A DNA stretch of 10,253 bases from JBDNIO01 sp041688215 (GCA_041688215.1 JBDNIO010000058.1:1-10253); one strand, 5' to 3'; counted from the first letter of the stretch, positions 1 to 7,070 are shown. Numbers and translations are program-made. Notes: a model not told the origin generated them from the letters alone.

Positions 1-36
1 CAGGCGCAGGTCGAGGCCTTGCCAGCGATCAAATAA
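1..36 (+). CDS. Possible 3' end of an upstream gene (partial)
   Basis: The first frame of the plus strand reads QAQVEALPAIK and then a TAA stop at 34-36. This is plausible as the C-terminus of a gene that begins outside the window and converges on idi, whose stop lies 8 bp further on. Eleven residues are too few to name a product. The reading rests only on sensible residues followed by a stop in the gap before idi, and chance cannot be excluded. Confidence 0.3.
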   Translation, partial: QAQVEALPAIK

Positions 37-44
37 GCGCCGAA

Positions 45-620
45 TCAAAGCGCCTGAACGATGTCCCAGTGCTGTTCGCGGATGCGTGGCCATTCCAGTT
101 TTAGCCAGGGCGAATAGGCGTCGGGATTGTCGGCCAGTTCCTGGTCGAGTTCATCCGCGTCCACAAACTTCCAGTCCTCGACTTCATTGACGTTCACCGC
201 TATCTGCGCGTCGGACTTCGCGGCGTAAATCGAGCAGAGTTCGTGCTCCGCGCCGGGCTCGCCAAAGTCGGCCCGGTATTCAAACCGGAACAAAAAAGTC
301 AGTTCGGGTGAAACCGCGAGTTCTTCCTCAATGCGCCGCTCGGCGGCTGCCAGATCCGATTCGCCCCGACGCGGGTGGCTGCAGCAGCTGTTGGACCAGT
401 AGCCCGGCCACAGCCGCTTTTGCGAACTGCGTTTCTGCAGCATGAGTTGCCCGGCGCTGTTGAACAGGAAAATGGAGAACGCGCGGTGCAGCAGGCCGTC
501 GCCGTCGTGGCAGGCGGCCTTGGAACCGTAGCCGAGGACCTTGTCGTTGCTATCGACGAGGATTAACGGTTCGTCTTCGAAAGACACGATCTGGTCGTTG
601 CGCATAGTCTGTTGAGTCAT
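45..620 (-). CDS. idi: Isopentenyl-diphosphate delta-isomerase, type 1 (Nudix fold)
   Basis: This cytosolic enzyme interconverts isopentenyl diphosphate and dimethylallyl diphosphate, the step that follows the mevalonate pathway proper. The 191-aa product is close in length to E. coli Idi and shares its landmarks. These are two metal-ligand histidines (H38, H45 in LLHRAF), the catalytic cysteine in NSCCSHP (C80, with H82), the WPGYWSN segment at 71-77, the ESDLAAAERRIEEEL stretch at 87-101, and the acidic pair E125/E127 in AEHELC. The ATG at 618-620 lies 13 bp after the stop of the reductase-kinase fusion. No strong Shine-Dalgarno is visible, so translational coupling within one transcript is likely. 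An alternative ATG at 603-605 would remove only five residues. Type 1 (metal/Nudix) rather than type 2 (FMN) isomerase is somewhat unusual next to a bacterial mevalonate cluster. The identification is firm. Confidence 0.95.
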   Translation of the reverse strand: MTQQTMRNDQIVSFEDEPLILVDSNDKVLGYGSKAACHDGDGLLHRAFSIFLFNSAGQLMLQKRSSQKRLWPGYWSNSCCSHPRRGESDLAAAERRIEEELAVSPELTFLFRFEYRADFGEPGAEHELCSIYAAKSDAQIAVNVNEVEDWKFVDADELDQELADNPDAYSPWLKLEWPRIREQHWDIVQAL

Positions 621-633
621 TTTGCCGGCTTGC

Positions 634-2898
634 TTATCTGATTTCGGTTATAAATGTATCGTAGCCGGCGCGACGCATGGCAATTGCAATGCCATCTGTT
701 TTGCTTTCCTCGGCGATGGCAATCATCGCGCCGCCGCCGCCGCCGGTGAGCTTGGCGCCGACCGCGCCATTTTCGCGCGCGATCTGCACCAGTTCTTCGA
801 TTTCCCAGCTCGACACCTGCAAGGCGTTGAGCAGGCCGTGGTCCAGGTTCATGAGCATGCCAAGCTCGTCTACATCGCCTTTTTGCAGGGCTTCGATGCC
901 GCGCAGGGCGAGATCGTCGATTTGCGAGAAAATGGCTTCGTAACAATCCGGGTTCTTCTGCCAGGCGGTGCGCACATTGCCTACGGTTTTCGCAGTGAGC
1001 GTACGTGCGCCGGACAGACCGATAACCACGGGAATGGGTTCGGGCGCATGGATTTCACGGATCATGGGTTTGGCCTGCGGCGTGTCGCCTTTGCGGAAGA
1101 CAATCGGCGTGCCGTAAGTGGCCAGCGTGTTGTCTATGCCCGAGGGTGTGCCGTGCGCGATTTTTTCGCAGTCGTAGGCCAGGTCACAAATTTCGCGTTC
1201 GCTTAGTTTAATGCCGAAAGTAGAAGCGACGCCGCGGATAACCGACACCGCCAGGGCGGCCGATGCCCCCAGGCCGACCGCGCGAGTAACGTGCGGAAAT
1301 ACTTCCACGCGCATCGGCTGATCGCTCACGCCCAGGCGTTCGGTGATTAGACGCAGGGATTGGTGTAAGGAATTATCTGCCTGGGTGGGCTCATGCAGTG
1401 CCGACTCCACGCCCCAGCGCGGAATATACAAATCAAAGCCCTTGTCCTGACGCGTAACCTCGGTGCGGATGCTTAACGGAATCGGCGCTGCGATAGCGTG
1501 GCGTCCGTATACCACTGAATGCTCGCCCAGCAGAATAATTTTGCCATAGCCGACGTTCGCGCTTTCCTGATTTTCAAACAGGACCGGATCCGGCGCCTTG
1601 GTCTCGGCCGCGCCGCCACCAATCTTGTCCATAATCTCGCGCGCCTTCCAGACCTTGATGTCGCCGGATTCGATAAGCTGTTCCACCACTTCCTCGAAGC
1701 GGTTTTCTTCCACCCCCGCGGCGATGGCGACGCTACGGGCATGCAGCGTCATGTGTCCGCGCTGAATGCCTTCAGTAGATAATGCACGTAAGGCCGCGAA
1801 GTTCTGCGCCAGACCGACCGCGCACATCACTTCCGCCAGTTCGGCGGCGGATTCAATGCCGAGCAGGCGATGCGCAATGATTACGGCCTGATTGGATTCG
1901 ACCTGGCCGCCGACGATGCCGACTTTCAACGGCATATCCAGCTCGCCTACCAAATCACCTGCGTCGTTTTTGTACCATTTAGTCAGCGAGGTGTAATGCT
2001 CCCCGCGTGCGGCATAGGCGTGGGCGGCGGCTTCAATCGCGCGCCAGTCGTTGCCGGTGGCAATCGCCACGGCGTCGATGCCGTTCATGATGCCCTTGTT
2101 GTGGGTCGCGGCGCGGTAGGGGTCGATGGCGGCGAACTCAGTCGCGAGAATTACGCCGTCGCGCACCTGTTCGCCGGTGAACGCACCATTGGCCAGCAAT
2201 TTGACCGGGATGGTGGCCTTGGCGCGCACCATGGCGCGGTCGGTTAGGTTGGAGAGTATGCGCAGGAATACCTTGCCGTTGGTGATTTTTTCAATCAGCG
2301 GGGCCACGCCTTCGCACATCGTATTTACAAGATTGGCGCCCATTGCGTCGCGCGTGTCGACGATTAAATGCACCACCAGCATGTCGCCGTGTTCGGCGCT
2401 GGAGCTGTGGATTTTAACTTCCACGTCTTTCGCACCGCCACCGCGCGCCACCATTTTCGGGTGCAGGCTATTGGCGAGGTTGAGGATCTCTTCCTTGCGC
2501 TGTAACAATTGCTGTTGCAGCTTGAACGGGTGCGCCGCGTCCAACACCTGAATTTGGCCGATCAACATCGGTTCTTCGGCGACCGATTCAAAACCGCCGG
2601 CGGAGCGCACCAGTTTGGCGATAGAACTTACTGCGGCAATAATCGAGGGTTCTTCCACCACCATCGGCACAAGATAGTCGCGGCCGTTAATTTCAAAATT
2701 CAGCCCCAGACCCATCGGCAGTGAAAAGGCGCCGATCACGTTCTCCACCAACCGGTCGGCCTTGGTCGCGTCCAGCAGGTGTTTGCCGTCCATGAGCATG
2801 TGATACTCGGATTCGCTAATCACCTCGCGCTCGTACAGCACGCGCAGGCGATTGGGGACGGAGAATTTATAAAACTCGGGTATACGGGAACGACTCAT
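634..2898 (-). CDS. mvaA-mvk: Bifunctional class II HMG-CoA reductase / mevalonate kinase fusion
   Basis: One uninterrupted 754-aa frame carries two complete enzymes of consecutive steps, HMG-CoA to mevalonate and mevalonate to 5-phosphomevalonate. Residues 1 to about 428 are a class II (Pseudomonas mevalonii-like) HMG-CoA reductase. Its ENVIG (52-56), VVEEPS with E83, DAMGAN (184-189), HNKGIMNG with K268, GNDWR with D284 and LHARS with H386 supply the catalytic Glu, Lys, Asp and His. After a linker of about 20 residues (near 429-448), residues 449-754 are a GHMP-family mevalonate kinase. It shows GKIILLGEHSVVYG (452-465), the ATP loop VGLGASAA (541-548), E578 and catalytic D589 in HGTPSGIDN, and the C-terminal glycine motif KLTGGGGGA (716-724). 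The ATG at 2896-2898 has an AAGGA Shine-Dalgarno (2908-2912) nine bases upstream. Residue 423 is Met, with GGAAGG eleven bases before it, so internal initiation of a free kinase is conceivable. Both halves appear intact, and idi follows in the same transcript. Confidence 0.95.
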   Translation of the reverse strand: MSRSRIPEFYKFSVPNRLRVLYEREVISESEYHMLMDGKHLLDATKADRLVENVIGAFSLPMGLGLNFEINGRDYLVPMVVEEPSIIAAVSSIAKLVRSAGGFESVAEEPMLIGQIQVLDAAHPFKLQQQLLQRKEEILNLANSLHPKMVARGGGAKDVEVKIHSSSAEHGDMLVVHLIVDTRDAMGANLVNTMCEGVAPLIEKITNGKVFLRILSNLTDRAMVRAKATIPVKLLANGAFTGEQVRDGVILATEFAAIDPYRAATHNKGIMNGIDAVAIATGNDWRAIEAAAHAYAARGEHYTSLTKWYKNDAGDLVGELDMPLKVGIVGGQVESNQAVIIAHRLLGIESAAELAEVMCAVGLAQNFAALRALSTEGIQRGHMTLHARSVAIAAGVEENRFEEVVEQLIESGDIKVWKAREIMDKIGGGAAETKAPDPVLFENQESANVGYGKIILLGEHSVVYGRHAIAAPIPLSIRTEVTRQDKGFDLYIPRWGVESALHEPTQADNSLHQSLRLITERLGVSDQPMRVEVFPHVTRAVGLGASAALAVSVIRGVASTFGIKLSEREICDLAYDCEKIAHGTPSGIDNTLATYGTPIVFRKGDTPQAKPMIREIHAPEPIPVVIGLSGARTLTAKTVGNVRTAWQKNPDCYEAIFSQIDDLALRGIEALQKGDVDELGMLMNLDHGLLNALQVSSWEIEELVQIARENGAVGAKLTGGGGGAMIAIAEESKTDGIAIAMRRAGYDTFITEIR

Positions 2899-3061
2899 CG
2901 GGTATTTTCCTTGGGCGGTCGGGTCGGGAGCGTGCCTTGGATCAGGCGCGAGGGTGGGGCGGGAATGAAAAGCCTGGATTGTTCAAAACAACACAAGTCG
3001 AAGGGGTTTCACAGGGTTACCCACGCTGGTTAACGTACTTAAAAGACCGTATCCGGATATT
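2899..3061. other. Intergenic gap between mvaK2 and the reductase-kinase gene
   Basis: No coding region is supported here. The minus strand carries the AAGGA ribosome binding site of the fusion gene. The stretch also has a perfect 10-bp palindrome TATCCGGATA (3050-3059), just past the mvaK2 stop, and a small inverted repeat TTGTT-CAA-AACAA (2979-2991). I see no convincing -35/-10 pair and no hairpin followed by a T-run. It therefore stays open whether mvaD-mvaK2 and the fusion-idi pair form one transcript or two. Confidence 0.5.
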
Positions 3062-4102
3062 TTACATTACCTTAAAGCCGGATGCGCGCAGTTCCAGGGT
3101 TAGGGTTTTAAATCCCAATTTGGCCAGGGCCTCATAAAGTGGATTCAGAATAAGTGAATCCACGTGTTTTGGCGCCGGGTAAAATAGCAGACCAATATCA
3201 CCGCCGCCGGCACCTGAGGGTTTGTAGGCCACCCCGGATTGCGCGGCGATCTCGTGTATTTTTGTGTGTGCATCGCTGATGATGTCGGCTCCTGCGGCCT
3301 CGCCCAGCGCCTGCATCGCGCTGTGGTAGGCGCCTGCCAAACGCAGGAATTCACTTGCGTTGTCCTGCTGGCAGGCGCTGCATCCCGCAAGCGCCAGTTG
3401 CGTCATGGCCTGCATATGCCGGGAGAAAATCTCAGGCGATTCTTTACGCAAACGAAACACGTTGCCAATCAGATTCTGGGTGGACGCGGCGCGCCCAGTG
3501 AATACGGGAGTGATGGTTAATCCGGTGGGGATTTCGGTCGCCACGGGGGCTGCGTCAATTCGATGCACCAAGGTGCCGCCGTACACGCTGGCGGCAATAT
3601 CCACATTGCTGCCCACACCATTCTGCGCGCGGTTATGCGCTTGCGCGGCGAGGGCGAACAATTCGCCGCGATTCGATTCGCGGCCGTGTGCCGCCAATAA
3701 CACGCCGGTTAGAGCGACGGCTACCGCGGCGCTGGAGCCAATGCCGAGTTTTTGTTGACTGTGAAAAAACGCGCTGGTATCGATGTTTATCGAATGTGGC
3801 GCGAGCGGGCCGGCGTGCTCGAAAACGCAGTGTAAAACGCTGGCAAATAATCCCAAGACGTTGCGGATATCGGCTGGCGTTTGCGCCGGGATACTGCCGT
3901 GCTTACCCAGAAGAAAATCAGATAGCCCGAGTTGCGGCGCGGTTAGTTTCCAGCCTTGGTCGCCAGCGGCGTCGAGTGAAACCACAGCGCGCCGGTTTAC
4001 CGCGGTCACAATCGCGGTTGCACCCTCCAGTACCGCGTATTCACCCAGCAGCAATAGTTTGCCGGGTGCGCTGGCGCGTATGGTTGTTGGGCGGGCCGGC
4101 AT
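3062..4102 (-). CDS. mvaK2: Phosphomevalonate kinase (GHMP family)
   Basis: This enzyme phosphorylates 5-phosphomevalonate to 5-diphosphomevalonate with ATP in the cytosol. The 346-aa product has the three GHMP motifs in order: SAPGKLLLLGEYAVLEG (11-27), the ATP loop KLGIGSSAAVAVA (118-130) and KPSGAGGGDIGL (294-305). The GSNVDIAASVYGG segment (164-176) and PSGAGGGD are the phosphomevalonate-kinase forms, unlike the mevalonate kinase in the neighbouring fusion. The frame is open upstream to 4216, but that extension lies inside mvaD and reads as low-quality Arg/Pro-rich sequence. The ATG at 4100-4102 overlaps the mvaD TAA in a TAATG junction, places the first motif at the usual distance from the N-terminus, and implies translational coupling. 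No independent Shine-Dalgarno is seen. The start choice is confident and so is the function. Confidence 0.93.
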   Translation of the reverse strand: MPARPTTIRASAPGKLLLLGEYAVLEGATAIVTAVNRRAVVSLDAAGDQGWKLTAPQLGLSDFLLGKHGSIPAQTPADIRNVLGLFASVLHCVFEHAGPLAPHSINIDTSAFFHSQQKLGIGSSAAVAVALTGVLLAAHGRESNRGELFALAAQAHNRAQNGVGSNVDIAASVYGGTLVHRIDAAPVATEIPTGLTITPVFTGRAASTQNLIGNVFRLRKESPEIFSRHMQAMTQLALAGCSACQQDNASEFLRLAGAYHSAMQALGEAAGADIISDAHTKIHEIAAQSGVAYKPSGAGGGDIGLLFYPAPKHVDSLILNPLYEALAKLGFKTLTLELRASGFKVM

Positions 4103-5097
4103 TAAAAATCGTCGATTAAATGCGCTGCAGGGCCGAGGCTGCTGGTCTGAACCGAATGCACGCCGGGTGTTTGTGCCAGGGCGTGGGCCACCGCGGGTGC
4201 ATCCTGGGGCAAGCACAGGGCTTTGACCTGCGGGCCGGCATCAATAGTGAAATACACTGCCAGACCTTGCGTACGTAATTCCCGCACGCGGTGAATCAGC
4301 GCCACGGTTGCTGCGTTCCAGTACAGTAATCCGGGATTTGCCGATAACATCAGCCCGTGCATTTTCAGGCAGCTATATTCGGTGAGCTTGCCCACGGCCT
4401 GAAAATCGCGTTTGGCAATAGCACGGCGCATGGCCGCCATATCATCCTCGGATGAATCCACCCAGGCTTGATAAAACTGCGAGCTGGCCGCACTGCTTTG
4501 CATGCCTTGCGTGGAATCCACTTTTTTGGGTGCGGTTTCGGTGATGGCGATCACCAGGCTCAGCGGCCATTCGCTGGCATCCAGCAACGGTTCGGCGAAG
4601 GCGTCGCTACCGTCGTTTTGTTCGCCGCGGTGCATCTCCACAAAGCCGCCGAACAACGAACGCGCAGCAGAGCCCGAACCCTGACGCGCGAGGATCGACA
4701 ACTCCCGCAGCGATAAATTCAGGCCGGCCGCTTTGGTCGCTGCCAGCGCCAGTGCCGCGAATCCGGAGGCCGAGGAGGCCAGCCCCGCACCGGTCGGAAA
4801 ATTGTTACGGGTACGCACACTCGCGCGTAATTCCATGCCGGCCCGGGGGCGGACCAAATCCAGAAATGCACTGATGCGTTGCGTACTTTTGGCGTTTTCG
4901 TGACCGTCGAGAATGATCTCGTCGGTTTGCAGCTCGCTGCTGAAGGCTACCTCGGTATCGGTATACAGATCAGCCAGCGCGACCGAAAGTGAGCCCACAG
5001 CGGGCAGGTTCAGTGCGGTATCGCGCTTGCCCCAGTATTTGATCAAGGCGATGTTGCTGTGCGCCCGGGCACAGGCTTTCAAGGGTTTTTGCGTCAC
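4102..5097 (-). CDS. mvaD: Diphosphomevalonate decarboxylase
   Basis: This cytosolic enzyme converts 5-diphosphomevalonate to isopentenyl diphosphate with ATP hydrolysis and loss of CO2. The 331-aa product has the family landmarks in order: NIALIKYWGK (15-24), LNLPAVGSLS (29-38), the ATP loop NNFPTGAGLASSASG (98-112), RQGSGSAARSLFGG (138-151, R146 being the likely catalytic arginine) and FTIDAGPQVK (283-292, D286 being the catalytic aspartate). The Asp-Lys-Arg set needed for decarboxylation is present, which argues against a kinase-only relative. The start is GTG at 5095-5097. The NIALIKYWGK motif begins at residue 15, so a much later start is excluded, and no good Shine-Dalgarno is visible. 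It is the first gene of the minus-strand cluster, divergent from mvaS, and it overlaps mvaK2 by one base. Confidence 0.95.
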   Translation of the reverse strand: MTQKPLKACARAHSNIALIKYWGKRDTALNLPAVGSLSVALADLYTDTEVAFSSELQTDEIILDGHENAKSTQRISAFLDLVRPRAGMELRASVRTRNNFPTGAGLASSASGFAALALAATKAAGLNLSLRELSILARQGSGSAARSLFGGFVEMHRGEQNDGSDAFAEPLLDASEWPLSLVIAITETAPKKVDSTQGMQSSAASSQFYQAWVDSSEDDMAAMRRAIAKRDFQAVGKLTEYSCLKMHGLMLSANPGLLYWNAATVALIHRVRELRTQGLAVYFTIDAGPQVKALCLPQDAPAVAHALAQTPGVHSVQTSSLGPAAHLIDDF

Positions 5098-5198
5098 GTT
5101 TAGCTTGTAGTATTGCGTTATGGCTGCGCGATGATACCGCTGCGAGCCAGTACGACGCCAAGTTTATTGCCTGCATAACCGACCCGCGGGCGAATCTT

Positions 5199-5207
5199 TG
5201 CTACTAT
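5199..5207 (+). promoter_or_regulatory. Candidate extended -10 promoter for mvaS
   Basis: TGCTACTAT fits an extended -10 element, with TG, one spacer base and then TACTAT at 5202-5207. No good -35 lies 16-18 bases upstream, which an extended -10 can tolerate. Transcription would begin near 5214 and give a leader of about 60 nt that includes the hairpin at 5222-5237. It lies in the 179-bp divergent gap (5098-5276) that must also hold the mvaD promoter. For that strand I see only weak candidates. This is a pattern match by eye. Confidence 0.35.
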
Positions 5208-5221
5208 TGCCGCGTTGTGGC

Positions 5222-5237
5222 CTACCCGAAAGGGTAG
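5222..5237 (+). other. Leader hairpin with GAAA tetraloop upstream of mvaS
   Basis: CTACCC, GAAA, GGGTAG forms a perfect 6-bp stem closed by a GNRA tetraloop, 39 bases before the mvaS start. If transcription begins at the -10 candidate just upstream, the hairpin sits close to the 5' end of the mRNA, where it could protect the transcript or act as a folding module. No U-run follows, so it is not an obvious terminator. Confidence 0.5.
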
Positions 5238-5276
5238 CGTACAGCCAAGAACAGTAGCCAGAAACAGGATGTTGCT

Positions 5277-6728
5277 ATGCCCGGAATCAGTGGCTTTTCG
5301 CTTTATCTTCCCCCCTACCGCGTCAATCTCGAGGATTGGTGTGAGTGGACCGGGGAGCCCTGGGCCAAGGTCAGCAAGGTTGTGGGGCGCAGTTTTCGCA
5401 TGCGCGGGCCTGAACAGGATGTCTACTGCCTGGCCGCAAACGCGGTGCTGCGTCTAATCCAGAATTACGCTATCGACCCGCAAAATATCGGCATGCTGGC
5501 GCTGGGCACGGAATCGAGTGCGGATAATTCCGCCGGCGCGATCATCGTGAAAGGCCTGGTCGATAAAGCGCTGCGCGAACTGGGTAAGCCACCACTTGCG
5601 ATCGCCTGCGAAGTACCCGAATACAAACACGCCTGCCTGGGCGGTGTGTACGCACTAAAAGGCGCTTTGCGCTATGTGGCCAGCGATGGCGGACAGCGCC
5701 AGGCGATAGTGGTGAGTGCGGATATTGCCGAATACGCTTTGGGAAGTTCCGGTGAACCCACGCAGGGGGCGGGCGCAGTAGCCCTGCTGGTTGAGGCGGA
5801 CCCCGCTTTACTGGAAGTCGATTTGGCCGCCGGCGGCAGCGCGTCTTCGTATCGGGTTATGGATTTTCGCAAGCCGTTCGCTCGTTTCGCCGGACAACGC
5901 CCCGGGTCTCTGGGCCAGTTACAGGACGTACCGGTATTCAACGGTCGCTACTCCACCACCTGTTATGTCGATGCGGTGCGCAGTGCCATGGCCGCGACGT
6001 TAAACAAGCGAGCCGGCAACTGGGTGCAATTTTACGAATCGATAGATGCGGTATTCATGCACCGCCCCTATCATCGCATGCCCGAAAACGGTTGGGGTAT
6101 GGCGTACCTTTTCGCCCTGGCGCACGATAACGATCCGCGCCTGGCCGACCTCGCGGCCGCGGCCGATATTGACGCGCAAGCCCTGCAGCAGGAACTGCAC
6201 ACTCAATCCGATGTGCTGGATATGGCCACCCGCCACGGCCTGAACGCCGACGCTTACCCTCTGGCCGCCGGCGTTTTTCAACAGTTCCGTCGTGACCCGC
6301 TTTATCGTGAAGTAATCAGCGAAAAGCTGGGCCTGGGTGCCGGGAAGATGCAGGATCTGGGCAATCTGTATACGGCTGCCTTGCCGGCATGGCTGGCGGC
6401 AGGATTTGAGGACGCTCTGGTACAGGAGCTCGATGCTACAGGAGACGCCTGGCTAGCGATCGGCTATGGCAGTGGTGACGCCGCCGAGGTTATCCCCATG
6501 CGCGTGGTGCCGGGATGGCAGGCAGCAGCCCGAAAAATTGGATTTGATCAGGCGCTTGCGCCGGCACTGGATCTGGATGCCCAGGCCTATGCCGCCCTAC
6601 ACGCCGGCCAGGGCGAGGCCGAACTGCCACGCCAGCCGCAGGCCGAATTTATCATCGAATCAGTTGGCGCCCGCGCAGAATCTGATTTCTGCGATGCGGG
6701 CATTGCCTATCATCGCTATGTCGCTTAG
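5277..6728 (+). CDS. mvaS: Hydroxymethylglutaryl-CoA synthase, long form
   Basis: This enzyme condenses acetyl-CoA with acetoacetyl-CoA to give HMG-CoA, the first committed step of the pathway and the source of substrate for the fused reductase. The 483-aa product has the thiolase-superfamily catalytic triad: E79 in GTESSAD, C120 in KHACLGG and H262 in MHRPYH. It also has SSGEPTQGAGAVALL (157-171), GNLYT (362-366) and the C-terminal GYGSGDAAE (396-404). Typical Gram-positive enzymes have about 390 residues. The extra length lies mainly between H262 and GNLYT, roughly 100 residues, and in a C-terminal tail, which is closer to eukaryotic-sized synthases. The ATG at 5277-5279 has AGGA at 5266-5269 with a seven-base spacer, a good start. 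It is transcribed divergently from mvaD and ends 21 bp before the convergent acidic-protein gene. Confidence 0.94.
   Translation: MPGISGFSLYLPPYRVNLEDWCEWTGEPWAKVSKVVGRSFRMRGPEQDVYCLAANAVLRLIQNYAIDPQNIGMLALGTESSADNSAGAIIVKGLVDKALRELGKPPLAIACEVPEYKHACLGGVYALKGALRYVASDGGQRQAIVVSADIAEYALGSSGEPTQGAGAVALLVEADPALLEVDLAAGGSASSYRVMDFRKPFARFAGQRPGSLGQLQDVPVFNGRYSTTCYVDAVRSAMAATLNKRAGNWVQFYESIDAVFMHRPYHRMPENGWGMAYLFALAHDNDPRLADLAAAADIDAQALQQELHTQSDVLDMATRHGLNADAYPLAAGVFQQFRRDPLYREVISEKLGLGAGKMQDLGNLYTAALPAWLAAGFEDALVQELDATGDAWLAIGYGSGDAAEVIPMRVVPGWQAAARKIGFDQALAPALDLDAQAYAALHAGQGEAELPRQPQAEFIIESVGARAESDFCDAGIAYHRYVA
6666..6707 (+). other. Long bulged hairpin inside the 3' end of mvaS
   Basis: GCCCGC GCAGAA (6669-6680) pairs with TTCTGC (6687-6692) and GCGGGC (6696-6701) around a six-base loop, leaving a three-base bulge on the 3' side. 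GGC/GCC at 6666-6668 and 6705-6707 could extend it after a second three-base bulge. It lies entirely within coding sequence and has no T-run after it, so I do not call it a terminator. It could stabilise the 3' end of the mRNA, or it may be coincidental. Confidence 0.4.
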
Positions 6729-6749
6729 GCGCCAACAACGTTAATAACA

Positions 6750-7064
6750 CTAATACAGCGTATCGCCGTAACTGATCTGCTCGATGTCCTGCGCTGAGTC
6801 GTCGAAGCCACTGGTCAGCAATTCGTTGACGTCGTAGTCGGCGTACTCGCTGTCGAGCGCGCCCGAGTCGTCATCTGGCGGGGCTGACTCTTCTACCCCC
6901 ATTTGCGACCAGAATTCGTAGTCGATTTCTTCCAGCGTGCCGTCGAAGTACTGTATTTCTATGGTGTGATCCGCCTCATCCATGGCGACCACCTCAAAAC
7001 GGCCGTTGTTATCGACGTTCTCATACCAAAGGCCGATTTCAACATCGCGTAACAGACGTCCCAT
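6750..7064 (-). CDS. Small highly acidic protein of unknown function (DUF6763-like?)
   Basis: This gene encodes a 104-aa soluble protein with no signal peptide or membrane segment. Residues 11-50 read as a small beta-type domain (LWYENVDNNGRFEVVAMDE, then IEIQYFDGTLEEID). The C-terminal half is almost purely acidic and polar. By my count there are 29 Asp/Glu against 3 Arg, 1 His and no Lys. The N-terminal pattern (WY...F.VVA.D....IEIQYFDG..EEID) resembles small gammaproteobacterial proteins I recall as DUF6763, but I could not check this. The frame extends to a TTG at 7083-7085, yet a perfect AGGAGG sits six bases before the ATG at 7062-7064, so that ATG is taken as the start. It is convergent with mvaS and has its own promoter-like sequence, so it is probably a single-gene unit unrelated to the mevalonate genes. 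Confidence 0.8.
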   Translation of the reverse strand: MGRLLRDVEIGLWYENVDNNGRFEVVAMDEADHTIEIQYFDGTLEEIDYEFWSQMGVEESAPPDDDSGALDSEYADYDVNELLTSGFDDSAQDIEQISYGDTLY

Positions 7065-7070
7065 CTTGTG

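Noticed and set aside
1870..2551. Plus-strand open frames over the reductase domain
   Set aside because: They are antisense to a well-conserved reductase and have no recognisable domain.
3050..3059. Palindrome TATCCGGATA as terminator of mvaK2
   Set aside because: It has no loop and no T-run follows on the minus strand. Ten-base palindromes are expected by chance in a window of this size.
4103..4216. N-terminal extension of phosphomevalonate kinase by 38 residues
   Set aside because: The extension lies inside mvaD and reads as Arg/Pro-rich sequence without homology. The TAATG start at 4102 puts the first kinase motif at the normal distance from the N-terminus.
5199..5276. Cyclic-di-GMP class I riboswitch in the mvaS leader
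   Set aside because: The GAAA-capped stem followed by GTAGCGTACAGCC is faintly similar, but the conserved 5' segment and the second stem of that riboswitch are not present.
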